From an uncultured Roseateles sp. (GTDB lineage Bacteria; Pseudomonadota; Gammaproteobacteria; Burkholderiales; Burkholderiaceae_C): a stretch of DNA of 64,000 nt. Where the stretch lies: assembly GCF_945956965.1 (NCBI RefSeq), contig NZ_CAMFJS010000022.1, positions 25,487 through 89,486 of the forward strand. The letters are read 5' to 3'. The position numbers and the translations under genes are program-made. Positions 9,971 through 17,747 of the stretch are shown here, one piece after another (the first letter of the stretch is position 1; each line of letters begins with the position of its first letter). Under the pieces are notes generated by a model. That model searched no databases. It saw only the letters and a list, made by a program, of their open reading frames with translations, and was not told the origin of the DNA.

Positions 9971-10006
9971 GGGACAGAGCTCGCCGGGTACGGCTCGGTC
10001 TGTCCC
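9971..10006. repeat. REP-like hairpin downstream of DUF429
   Basis: GGGACAGA at 9971-9978 pairs with TCTGTCCC at 9999-10006 around a GC-rich interior that can pair further (GAGC with GCTC). The element lies in the 145-base gap between two convergent genes. Its GTTGGGGACAGAG entry resembles extragenic palindromes found near REP-associated transposases, though no such transposase is in the window. It may also act as a terminator. Confidence 0.4.
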
Positions 10007-10064
10007 GCAAAGTCATAAGAATCACATCAAGGTACTCTTGCCTTCAGCCATTGGCTGGGCAAGC

Positions 10065-10985
10065 TCACTTCCGCATTAGGGTTGATTTTCCGAACAGCGA
10101 CTCAATCAAGTCCACCGCCACCTTGGCGGTCTTGTTTTGCAAGTCCAGTGCGGGGTTGAGTTCCATCACATCCAGCGAGGCCATGAAGCCGGTGTCGGCG
10201 ATCATTTCCATGCACAGCTGGGCTTCGCGGTAGCTGGGGCCGCCGGGCACGGTGGTGCCCACGCCGGGGGCGATATCGGGGTCGAGGAAGTCGACGTCGA
10301 AGCTGACATGCAGATGGGTGTTGGCGTCCAGCGTGGCCAGGGCCAGTTCCATCGCGTGGCGCATGCCCATCTCGTCGATGTAGCGCATGTCGAAGACTTC
10401 CAGCTCTTGCTCATGCACAAAGCGCTTCTCGCCTGCGTCGACGCTGCGGATGCCGATCTGGCGCACCCACTTCGGGCTGATGGCCGGCACCTGGCCACCG
10501 ATTTCGATCAGCTGCTGCGGGCCAAAGCCGCACAGGCAGGCAACGGGCATGCCGTGGATATTGCCGCTGGGGGTGAGCTCGCTGGTGTTGAAGTCAGCAT
10601 GGGCGTCCAGCCACAAGATGCGCAGCTTCTTGCCCACTTCGCGGCAATGCTTGGCCACGGCGCTGATGGAGCCCAGCCCCAGGCAATGGTCGCCGCCCAG
10701 CAAGATGGGCATGCGGCCGAGCTTCAATTCGGCGTAGACCGCGTCATGCACGGATTGGTTCCAGGCCGTCACCTCATTCAGGTGGCGGTAACCGTCAACG
10801 GGCGGCAGCCAGGGGTTGGCGGGGCCGAGCAGATTGCCGCGGTCGACGACCTCGACGCCATGGCTTTGCAAAGCGGCGGCCAGGTCGGCCACGCGCAGGG
10901 CTTCGGGGCCCATGCTGGCGCCGCGGGCGCCGGCGCCGATGTCGGTGGGCGCGCCGATCAGGGATACGGATCTGAGGGTGGTCAT
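10065..10985 (-). CDS. rocF: Arginase
   Basis: Hydrolyses L-arginine to ornithine and urea; binuclear manganese enzyme of the ureohydrolase superfamily. The 306 residues match arginases in length and carry the three metal motifs in order: GGDHCLGLGS, DAHADFN and SFDVDFLDPDIAPGVGT. IGAPTDIGAGARGASMGPEALR at the N terminus and GGPSYREAQLCME support arginase over agmatinase. It is monocistronic as far as can be seen, with 111 bases to the next upstream gene. Together with the hut operon it indicates growth on nitrogen-rich amino acids. Confidence 0.93.
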   Translation of the reverse strand: MTTLRSVSLIGAPTDIGAGARGASMGPEALRVADLAAALQSHGVEVVDRGNLLGPANPWLPPVDGYRHLNEVTAWNQSVHDAVYAELKLGRMPILLGGDHCLGLGSISAVAKHCREVGKKLRILWLDAHADFNTSELTPSGNIHGMPVACLCGFGPQQLIEIGGQVPAISPKWVRQIGIRSVDAGEKRFVHEQELEVFDMRYIDEMGMRHAMELALATLDANTHLHVSFDVDFLDPDIAPGVGTTVPGGPSYREAQLCMEMIADTGFMASLDVMELNPALDLQNKTAKVAVDLIESLFGKSTLMRK

Positions 10986-11096
10986 GCGAATTCCTTGCAG
11001 GGGAGTGGTGGGCTGAGGGGCGTATGGCCTCAGCCGGCCGATGTCATCAGGCCAGCAGTCTATCGCCCCGGCAGGCGATCGGCTTGGCGCAGGCGA

Positions 11097-11990
11097 TCAG
11101 ACCCCGTCGCCGCCCACGGGCATGGGATCGAGGTCATAGGTCGATTCCAGCAGCGCCCAGGCTTCTTCGGCGGTTTCGACGAAGTGGAAGAGCTTCTCGT
11201 CGCCCGCCGTGATCATGCCGGTTTCGATCAAGAGTTCGAAGTTGATCAGCCGGGTCCAGAAATCGCGGCCGAACAAAAGAATCGGGCGGCGCCGGCATTT
11301 GCCGGTCTGGATCAGCGTCATGGTTTCGAACAACTCATCCAGCGTGCCGAAGCCACCGGGGAAGCAGACCAGGGCCACCGAGCGCATCAAGAAATGCATC
11401 TTGCGCAGCGCGAAGTAGTGGAAGCGGAAGCACAACTCCGGCGTGATGTAGGGGTTGGGGACCTGCTCATGCGGCAGCACGATGTTCAGGCCTATGCTTT
11501 TGCCGCCTGCCTCGTAAGCGCCGCGATTACCGGCTTCCATGATGCCGGGGCCGCCGCCGGTGACGATGTAGATCGGGTCGGCCCGCTCCACCGAGGCGCG
11601 GGTGACGATATTGGCAAAGCGGCGCGCTTCTTCGTAGTAGTCGCTCATGCGCAGCTGCTGCTCGGCACGCTTGAGCGTGGCGGCATCGGCCTGGGTGCTT
11701 TGGGCCTGCTCCAGCGCGCGCTGGGCGTCTTCACGCGACTTGATGCGGGCGCTGCCGAAAATGACGATGGTGCTCTTGATGCCTTGTTCGTGCTGCACCA
11801 GTTCGGGCTTGAGCAGCTCCAGCTGCATGCGCACCGGGCGCAGGTCGTCGCGCAGCAGGAATTCGCTGTCGTCAAAGGCGAGGCGGTAGGCGCTTTCCGG
11901 GCCGTCGTAATTGGGCAGGGGCCGGGTGGCTTGAACTTCTTCTTTGGCGCTGGGGAAGTTGCGCAGGGTGAGGTCTTTGCGTTTATTCAT
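11097..11990 (-). CDS. LOG family / TIGR00730 Rossmann-fold protein
   Basis: Member of the LOG (LONELY GUY) / lysine-decarboxylase-like family. Characterised members are cytokinin riboside 5'-monophosphate phosphoribohydrolases or nucleotide 5'-monophosphate nucleosidases (PpnN-type). The 297-residue product has the family motifs GGGPGIMEAGNRGA at about 145-158 and PGGFGTLDELFE at about 211-222, which form the nucleotide site. About 70 extra residues precede the Rossmann core. It is flanked by the E1-like gene 60 bases upstream and is probably co-transcribed with it. Which nucleotide it cleaves cannot be told from sequence. Confidence 0.85.
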   Translation of the reverse strand: MNKRKDLTLRNFPSAKEEVQATRPLPNYDGPESAYRLAFDDSEFLLRDDLRPVRMQLELLKPELVQHEQGIKSTIVIFGSARIKSREDAQRALEQAQSTQADAATLKRAEQQLRMSDYYEEARRFANIVTRASVERADPIYIVTGGGPGIMEAGNRGAYEAGGKSIGLNIVLPHEQVPNPYITPELCFRFHYFALRKMHFLMRSVALVCFPGGFGTLDELFETMTLIQTGKCRRRPILLFGRDFWTRLINFELLIETGMITAGDEKLFHFVETAEEAWALLESTYDLDPMPVGGDGV

Positions 11991-12050
11991 GGTGCTAGTT
12001 TCGCAGGCTTGGGCGCAGCCCTTGCTGCGCGCGAATAGGCGTTTTGTCGC

Positions 12051-12809
12051 TCAGTTTTGCCTGGACTTGGCGCAAACCGGGCAGCTGGGGTCGGGGCGCA
12101 CTTCGATCTCGGTCCACTCCATGCGGCGCGCGTCCAGCATTTGAAGGCGCCGGCTCAGCGGCGTGGGTAGCCCGATCAGCTGCTTGAGCGCTTCCGCCGC
12201 TTGCATGCTGCCGATGATGCCCACCAGCGGCGCGAACACGCCCATGGTGGCGCAGCGCACTTCATCGACCGCGCTCTGCGGCGGGAACAGGCAGGCGTAG
12301 CAGGGCGAATCGGCCTGCCGACTGTTGAATAGGCTGACCTGCCCGTCGAAGCCAATCGCCGCGCCCGAGGCGAGCGGCTTGCCATGCTTGACGCAGGCGG
12401 CGTTGATGGCTTGGCGAGTGGCGAAGTTGTCGCAGCAGTCCAGCACGATATCGGCCTGCGCCACCAACTCGTCCAGCAGGGCGGCGTCGGCGCGTTGCTG
12501 AATGGTTCGCACCCGCACGTCGGCATTGATGGCAGCCAGGCTTTGGCGCATGGATTCGACCTTGGGCAGGCCGACGCGGGCACTGCTGTGGGCGATCTGG
12601 CGCTGCAGATTGGTCAGGTCCACCGTGTCGTCATCGACCAGGGTCAGCTCGCCCACGCCGGCCGAGGCCAGGTAAAGCGCCACCGGCGAACCCAGCCCGC
12701 CGGCGCCAATGATCAAGGCCTTGGCGGCCAGCAAGCGGGCTTGGCCTTCGATGCCAATATCGTCCAGCAGGATGTGGCGTGAATAGCGCAGCAGTTGTTC
12801 GTCGTTCAT
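12051..12809 (-). CDS. moeB: MoeB/ThiF-family adenylyltransferase (E1-like)
   Basis: ATP-dependent adenylyltransferase that activates the C-terminal Gly-Gly of a sulfur carrier (MoaD for molybdopterin, ThiS for thiamine). The 252 residues have the nucleotide loop IIGAGGLGS at about 33-41, the DDDTVDLTNLQRQ segment, the adenylation arginine region, DCCDNFATRQAIN, and the two zinc CxxC pairs (CYAC and, near the C terminus, CPVC). There is no C-terminal rhodanese domain. I use the ATG at 12809 (MNDEQLLRYSRH, the usual MoeB start). Its neighbours do not reveal whether MoaD or ThiS is the partner; molybdopterin is the commoner case for this length. Confidence 0.88.
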   Translation of the reverse strand: MNDEQLLRYSRHILLDDIGIEGQARLLAAKALIIGAGGLGSPVALYLASAGVGELTLVDDDTVDLTNLQRQIAHSSARVGLPKVESMRQSLAAINADVRVRTIQQRADAALLDELVAQADIVLDCCDNFATRQAINAACVKHGKPLASGAAIGFDGQVSLFNSRQADSPCYACLFPPQSAVDEVRCATMGVFAPLVGIIGSMQAAEALKQLIGLPTPLSRRLQMLDARRMEWTEIEVRPDPSCPVCAKSRQN

Positions 12810-12836
12810 GGCCGCCAGCATATCGCCCCGGCGCCA

Positions 12837-12865
12837 TGAAAAAAGCCCGCTGGCTCAGCGGGCTT
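12837..12865 (-). terminator. Rho-independent terminator of the ctp gene
   Basis: Nine-base stem AAGCCCGCT / AGCGGGCTT (12843-12851 with 12857-12865) with a five-base loop. On the minus strand it is followed by a run of T (read as AAAAAA at 12838-12844 on the plus strand). It lies 28 bases past the stop of the S41 protease, separating it from the E1-like gene. Confidence 0.85.
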
Positions 12866-12892
12866 GTGTGATGGCGAGTGCTGGCGCTTGAT

Positions 12893-14347
12893 TTATTCGC
12901 CGGGCTTGGCCTCGGCCTTGCGCTCCATGGCGGTCTTGGAAACGATCACCGTTTCACCCTTGAGCTTGTTGAGCGCCTGGGTCAGCGGGAAGTCTTGCGC
13001 CGAGCCGAACTCGGGCAGCGGCTTGGGCGGCTCTTGCTTCTTGGCGTATTCGGCCTCGAGCTTTTGGCGCGCTTCTTCGCGGGCGGCTTCGCGGGCCTTG
13101 TCGGCCGCTTCGTTCTTGGCGGGATCGTCGTTGCCGGCGTTCAGATGCTTTTCCAGATCGGCTTCACGCATGCGCAGGGCGGCGAAGACATTGCCCTCGG
13201 CCGTTTCGTCCAACATGATGTCCGGCACGATGCCCTTGGCCTGGATGCTGCGGCCGCTGGGCGTGTAGTAGCGCGCGGTGGTGATCTTCAGCGCGGTCTC
13301 GGGGCCAAGCTGACGCACGGTTTGCACGGAGCCCTTGCCGAAGGTCTGCGCACCCATGATGACGGCACGCTTGTGATCTTGCAGGGCGCCGGCCACGATT
13401 TCGCTGGCCGAAGCCGAGCCTTCATTCACCAGCACCACCAGCGGCACTTTCTTCAGCGCGGCCGGCAGCTTGCGCAGCGGGTCAGCGCCGCCGCGGCGGG
13501 CGTAGGACTCGGGGTTGGCCTTGAGGCTGCTCTTGGACTCAGGAATCTGACCATTGGTGCTGACCACTTCCACATCACGCGGCAGGAAGGCGGCAGAGAT
13601 CGCCACCGAAGCGTCCAACAAACCGCCCGGGTCATTGCGCAGGTCCAGCACCAGGCCCTTCAGATTGGGCTCGGCCTTGTAGATTTCTTCGAGCTTCTTG
13701 ACGAAGTCGTCCACCGTGCTTTCTTGGAACTGGCTGACGCGCAACCAGGCGTAGCCCGGCTCCATGATCTTGTAGCGCACGCTTTGGGCGTGGATTTCCT
13801 CGCGCGTGATGGTCACGGGGAAGGTGCGGTTTTCGTTCTTGCGGTAAATGGTCAGCTGAACCTTGGTGTTCAACTCACCGCGCATGCGCTTGACGGCGGC
13901 GTCGAGTGTGAGGCCGCGCACGGCGGTGTCGTCGATCTTGCTGATCAGGTCACCGCTCTTGAGGCCGGCGCGGAAGGCGGGTGAGCCTTCGATGGGCGAG
14001 ACGATCTTGACCAGGCCGTCTTCCATGCCGATCTCGATGCCGACGCCAACGAACTTGCCGGTCGAGCCTTCGCGGAATTCCTTGAAGTTCTTCTTGTCGA
14101 AGAACTGCGAATGCGGATCCAAGCCGGACACCATGCCCGCGATCGCATCGTTGATGAGTTTCTTTTCGTCGACCGGTTCCACATAGTCAGACTTGACCAT
14201 GCCGAACACGGCGGCGAGTTGTTGCAGCTCTTCCAGTGGCAGGGGCGACAAGCTGCTGCGCGCATTGGCCTGGAATTGCATCGTGGTCAGCGCGCCAGCA
14301 ACGGCGCCTACAGCGACCCAGCCGGCTACTTTCAATTTGGCACCCAT
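12893..14347 (-). CDS. ctpA: S41 family C-terminal processing peptidase (CtpA/Prc type)
   Basis: Periplasmic serine protease that trims the C termini of envelope proteins. The 484-residue protein has an N-terminal hydrophobic signal/anchor (about 7-25), a PDZ domain at about 95-170 (GVGIEI…GSPAFRAGLKSGDLI) and a catalytic S41 core. The Ser-Lys dyad is visible: SASASE around residue 313 and FGKGS with lysine 338, exactly 25 residues apart as in E. coli Prc. The C-terminal 90 residues are charged and Lys/Glu/Ala-rich and probably regulatory. It is followed by a strong terminator, so it ends its own unit; the next upstream gene on this strand is 308 bases away. Confidence 0.93.
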   Translation of the reverse strand: MGAKLKVAGWVAVGAVAGALTTMQFQANARSSLSPLPLEELQQLAAVFGMVKSDYVEPVDEKKLINDAIAGMVSGLDPHSQFFDKKNFKEFREGSTGKFVGVGIEIGMEDGLVKIVSPIEGSPAFRAGLKSGDLISKIDDTAVRGLTLDAAVKRMRGELNTKVQLTIYRKNENRTFPVTITREEIHAQSVRYKIMEPGYAWLRVSQFQESTVDDFVKKLEEIYKAEPNLKGLVLDLRNDPGGLLDASVAISAAFLPRDVEVVSTNGQIPESKSSLKANPESYARRGGADPLRKLPAALKKVPLVVLVNEGSASASEIVAGALQDHKRAVIMGAQTFGKGSVQTVRQLGPETALKITTARYYTPSGRSIQAKGIVPDIMLDETAEGNVFAALRMREADLEKHLNAGNDDPAKNEAADKAREAAREEARQKLEAEYAKKQEPPKPLPEFGSAQDFPLTQALNKLKGETVIVSKTAMERKAEAKPGE

Positions 14348-14655
14348 GATGCGAGCGATTCCTTCTTTGGCAGGGCTGACGCAAGACCGACTTCGTGGCG
14401 TTCAAGCCGGGCGCCGGACAGACGGGCTGTGTTTGGCGCTTGGCTTGACTGAATCCAGCCTGATCGAATCAATTTTGCGTAAGCCCCAGATGAGAGCGAA
14501 AAAAGACGATGTTTGCAGGCGCGTGGCCGCAAGGATATGCACTTCAAGTATAGGCCCCGCGCTTGTGTCCGCACCGAGCAGACACCCCTATTTGACGGTG
14601 CAATTCGGTGTTTTCAAGCGAAGTTTTGACCTGCAGCGTCAGGTTTAACGCTTCT
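14348..14655. other. Intergenic region, no gene seen
   Basis: A 308-base gap between the ctp start and the ABC ATPase stop, both on the minus strand. It should hold the ctp promoter. Open frames on either strand here are short and protein-unlike, and I see no RNA gene or strong hairpin. Confidence 0.6.
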
Positions 14656-15765
14656 TTACGCAGCGGGGAAGGTCACCACATGGTCGACGTTCACGCGAAT
14701 GCCAATCCACTCACCCACATGATGGTCGTGATGCGAGGGCACATGGGCCATCAGGCGCTCGCCGCTGGCCAGGCGCAGGGTGTAGAGAAAGTCGGCGCCG
14801 CGGAAGATCTTGCGTTCGATCTGCGCCTGCACCGGGGCCAGGTCGTCGTGGATGATGTCGTCGGCGCGCAGCAGCACATCGCAGCGCCCGCCGGGGTAGG
14901 CGCTGGCTAGGGCGCAGGCTTCGGCATCGATCAGCGCGCCCACGGGGGTCTGCACCTCGGGGCCATTGGTGCCCACCACGATGTGGCCGGGGGTGAAGAC
15001 GCCGTGGCCGATGAAATCAGCCACAAAGCGCGTGGCCGGGCGGTGGTAGACGGTGTAGGCCGCGTCCCATTGCTCCAACTGACCCTGGTGCATCACGCCC
15101 ACCACATCGCCGATGGCAAAGGCCTCAGCCTGGTCGTGGGTGACGAAGAGGGCAGTGGTGCCGCTGCGGTTGAGAATGCCGCGTAACTCTTGCGATAGGT
15201 GTTCGCGCAAGTCCACATCGAGGCTGGAGAAGGGCTCATCCAGCAGCAGCAGGCGCGGCGCCGGCGCCAGGGCGCGGGCCAGGGCCACCCGTTGCTGCTG
15301 GCCGCCCGAGAGTTGGTGCGGTGCCCGCTTGGCGGCGTGGGCCAGGCCCACCAGCTCCAGCACTTCTTGAATCCGCTGTGCGCGCTGCGTACGGGCCAGG
15401 TGGCGCAGGCCGAAGCCGACGTTGTCGGCCACCGAGAGGTGAGGGAACAGGGCGTAGTCTTGAAACACCATGCCGATGCGGCGGGCCTCAGGGGCTATGT
15501 GCAGGCCTTGGCTGGCATCGGCCAGAGTCTCGCCGGCGATGCTGATACGGCCGGTTTCCAGCCGCTCCAGCCCGGCGATGCAGCGCAGCAGCGAGGTCTT
15601 GCCGCAGCCCGAAGGACCGATCAGCACGCCGATCTGGCCGGTGGCGAGGCTCAGGCTGAGTTGTTGAACAGCTTGCGCGCCGGCGCCGGCGCGAGCGGTG
15701 GTGGCCGCTGTGGCGGCCGAATGCCCCGGGTAGCGCAGCCCGACGCGGTCAAGAGCTAGAAACAT
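14656..15765 (-). CDS. fbpC: ABC transporter ATP-binding protein, ferric iron (FbpC) type
   Basis: ATPase subunit of an import ABC transporter, most like the ferric/sulfate/polyamine (CysA/PotA/FbpC) group. The 369 residues contain Walker A GPSGCGKT at about 50-57, the signature LSGGQQQRVALARAL, Walker B LLLLDEPFSSLD, a switch histidine (FVTHDQAEAF), and a C-terminal TOBE/OB-like domain from about residue 250. The divergent gene 69 bases away encodes a two-domain FbpB-type permease, which supports iron as substrate. The periplasmic binding protein is not in the window. Palindromes between the two genes could be a shared operator. Confidence 0.88.
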   Translation of the reverse strand: MFLALDRVGLRYPGHSAATAATTARAGAGAQAVQQLSLSLATGQIGVLIGPSGCGKTSLLRCIAGLERLETGRISIAGETLADASQGLHIAPEARRIGMVFQDYALFPHLSVADNVGFGLRHLARTQRAQRIQEVLELVGLAHAAKRAPHQLSGGQQQRVALARALAPAPRLLLLDEPFSSLDVDLREHLSQELRGILNRSGTTALFVTHDQAEAFAIGDVVGVMHQGQLEQWDAAYTVYHRPATRFVADFIGHGVFTPGHIVVGTNGPEVQTPVGALIDAEACALASAYPGGRCDVLLRADDIIHDDLAPVQAQIERKIFRGADFLYTLRLASGERLMAHVPSHHDHHVGEWIGIRVNVDHVVTFPAA

Positions 15766-15774
15766 GGGTCGTAT

Positions 15775-15801
15775 GATAGCGGGCTATCGCAAATGCGCAT
15801 T
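15775..15801. promoter_or_regulatory. Palindromic candidate operator between divergent ABC genes
   Basis: Two palindromes lie in the 69-base divergent gap: GATAGC-GG-GCTATC at 15775-15788 and the perfect AATGCGCATT at 15792-15801. The first resembles half of a Fur box (GATAAT-type hexamers inverted), which would fit an iron transporter, but the match is partial. Confidence 0.4.
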
Positions 15802-15834
15802 GTTCGCGTTTGTTTGTTTTGTTTGACGAAGCGC

Positions 15835-17442
15835 ATGCTGCGACTGATTACCCTTATTTGCCTGACGCTGGCGTTGCCGGTGCTGGGCGTTCTTGGCTCC
15901 TGGCTGGCGCTGGACGCCGCCGCCTGGGCCCTCTTGCAGCACCAGCTCAGCACTGTGCTGGCGGGCTATGCCTGGGCTTCCTTGCTGTTGTGCTTGGGCG
16001 TGGGCGCCGGGGTGCTGTTGCTGGGCGGGGCCACGGCGGTGGCGGTGAGCTTGTTTGATTTCCCGGGCCGGCGGGTGTTTGAGTGGGCCTTGCTCTTGCC
16101 CATGGCGATGCCGGCCTATGTGGCGGCCTATGCCTATACCGACGCCTTGCAGTACAGCGGTGTCTTGCAGACCACGCTGCGCGAATGGTCCGGCCTGAAG
16201 GGCGCTTTGTGGCCCGATGTGCGCAGCCTGCCAGGCGCCATCGTGCTGTTCGTGCTCTGCCTCTACCCCTATGTCTATTTGCTGACGCGCACCGCCTTGG
16301 CCGAGCGCGCCGTCGGCTTGATGGAAACAGCCCGCTTGCTCGGCGCAGGCAGCTGGCGGCGGGTGCGTGAGGTGGCTTTGCCGCTGGCGCGCCCTGCCCT
16401 GGCCGCAGGCTTGGCCTTGGCCTTGATGGAAACCTTGGCGGATTACGGCGTGGGCGCCTATTTCGGCCTAACGACCTTCACCACCGGCATCTACAAAGCC
16501 TGGCTGGTGATGAATGACCGCATGGCGGCGGCCCAGCTTGCCTCGGTGCTGCTTCTGGTGGTGGGGGCCTTGTTGTGGCTGGAGCGGCGCTCGCAAGCCC
16601 GCCTGCGTTTCGGTGCCAGCCGCAGCGGCGCCCAGCATGCGGCCGAGGCCCGCGCCATGCGCTTGCGCGGCGGGGCAGCGGCCGGCGCCGTTTTGCTGTG
16701 TGCCTTGCCGATCTTGCTGGGCTTTGTGTTCCCGCTCGTGGCCTTGCTCAAGCTGATGTGGCTGGAGGCGCGCTATGGCGAATTCGGTCTGCCGCTGCTG
16801 CGCTTTGTCGATTGGTCGCTGACCAGCCTGAAGCTGGCCGGCATCGCTTCGCTATTGGCCGTGAGCCTGGCGCTGGCGCTGGCTTTTGCCACCCGCATCG
16901 GTGGGGGTGGCCTGCTGCTGAAGGGGGCCACCCGCGTGGTGGCCCTGGGCTACGCCGTGCCTGGCGCGGTGATCGCCGTTGGCATTTTGCTGCCCTTGGG
17001 TTGGCTGCAGACCTATGCGCCGGAGCTGGGCCTCACCTCCATCGTGACCGGCACCATCACCGGCCTGATTTATGCCTACTTGGTGCGCTTCTCCGGCGTG
17101 GCCTTGCAGTCCATCGAGTCGGGCTATTCGCGCATCTCGCCCAATGTGGACGAAACCGCCCGCCTGCTGGGTGCGAGCCGGGCCCGACTGCTGATCGAGT
17201 TACATGCCCCGCTGCTGGCCCGCTCGGCCCTGGCCGCCGCTTTGCTGGTGTTTGTGGATGTGATGAAGGAGCTGCCCGCAACCCTGGTGCTGCGGCCTTT
17301 CAACAGCGACACCTTGGCGGTGGTGGCTTATCAGCTGGCCCGTGATGAGCGACTGGGTGAGGCTGCACTGCCCTCGCTAGCCATCGTGCTGGTGGGGTTG
17401 GTGCCGGTGGTGATGTTGTCGAGGGCGCTGCGCAAGCGCTGA
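15835..17442 (+). CDS. fbpB: Iron ABC transporter permease, FbpB type
   Basis: Inner-membrane permease with two fused BPD_transp_1 halves, typical of ferric-iron transporters (FbpB/SfuB). The 535 residues show about twelve hydrophobic helices. The EAA-type coupling loops that contact the ATPase occur in both halves (ETARLLGAGSWRRVREVALPLARPAL at about 162-187 and DETARLLGASRARLLIELHAPLL near 440), duplicated as expected for fused halves. I prefer the ATG at 15835 (MLRLITLICL) to the one at 15793, because the latter would sit on the palindrome region and add a non-membrane leader. Divergent from the ATPase gene; no binding protein is adjacent. Confidence 0.87.
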   Translation: MLRLITLICLTLALPVLGVLGSWLALDAAAWALLQHQLSTVLAGYAWASLLLCLGVGAGVLLLGGATAVAVSLFDFPGRRVFEWALLLPMAMPAYVAAYAYTDALQYSGVLQTTLREWSGLKGALWPDVRSLPGAIVLFVLCLYPYVYLLTRTALAERAVGLMETARLLGAGSWRRVREVALPLARPALAAGLALALMETLADYGVGAYFGLTTFTTGIYKAWLVMNDRMAAAQLASVLLLVVGALLWLERRSQARLRFGASRSGAQHAAEARAMRLRGGAAAGAVLLCALPILLGFVFPLVALLKLMWLEARYGEFGLPLLRFVDWSLTSLKLAGIASLLAVSLALALAFATRIGGGGLLLKGATRVVALGYAVPGAVIAVGILLPLGWLQTYAPELGLTSIVTGTITGLIYAYLVRFSGVALQSIESGYSRISPNVDETARLLGASRARLLIELHAPLLARSALAAALLVFVDVMKELPATLVLRPFNSDTLAVVAYQLARDERLGEAALPSLAIVLVGLVPVVMLSRALRKR

Positions 17443-17476
17443 AGCAAGGTCTGGACGCGGGCAGCTGCGCCAGGCT

Positions 17477-17600
17477 GTTTTCCAACTCATAGCCAAGAGT
17501 CCACTGGACAGACAGGCTTGGTTCTGCGCGTGGGCAAATGAACCCTGCTGGTTTTCCAACTCACACCCAAGAGTCCACCGGACTCTTGGGTGTGAGTTGG
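17477..17600. repeat. Duplicated palindromic element abutting tRNA-Arg
   Basis: The arms 17556-17576 and 17580-17600 form a perfect 21-bp inverted repeat with a three-base loop (ACC). A diverged direct copy of its left arm and centre lies 74 bases upstream (17477-17509 against 17551-17583, four mismatches in 33). The right arm ends exactly at the encoded CCA of the tRNA gene. There is no T-run after either arm, so it is not a standard terminator. Confidence 0.85.
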
Positions 17601-17672
17601 TCCCTCCGACAGGAATCGAACCTGTATTTGCCGCTTAGGAGGCGGCCGTTCTATCCATTGAACTACGGAGAG
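17598..17672 (-). tRNA. tRNA-Arg (anticodon CCT)
   Basis: Read on the minus strand, the sequence folds as a standard cloverleaf: a 7-bp acceptor stem with one G·T wobble (CTCTCCG with CGGAGGG), TA at positions 8-9, and the D-arm GTTCAATGGATAGAAC. The anticodon stem GCCGC/GCGGC carries loop CTCCTAA (anticodon CCT), and the T-arm carries the TTCGATT loop. Discriminator A is followed by an encoded CCA. The CCA is shared with the end of a long inverted repeat. Confidence 0.95.
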
Positions 17673-17747
17673 ACAGTCAGTCCCTGCGCAGCGAGGCTCA
17701 GGGCGGGCCGGATTCTCGCATGAGTTCGGCCGCCTTCCTTGGCGGCA

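Noticed and set aside
10137..12038. 633-codon plus-strand frame opposite arginase and the LOG gene
   Set aside because: Covers two genuine minus-strand genes; Gly/Ala/His-rich nonsense composition.
14656..17442. Sulfate or thiosulfate transporter instead of iron
   Set aside because: The permease is a fused two-domain FbpB type; sulfate systems have separate CysT/CysW permeases.
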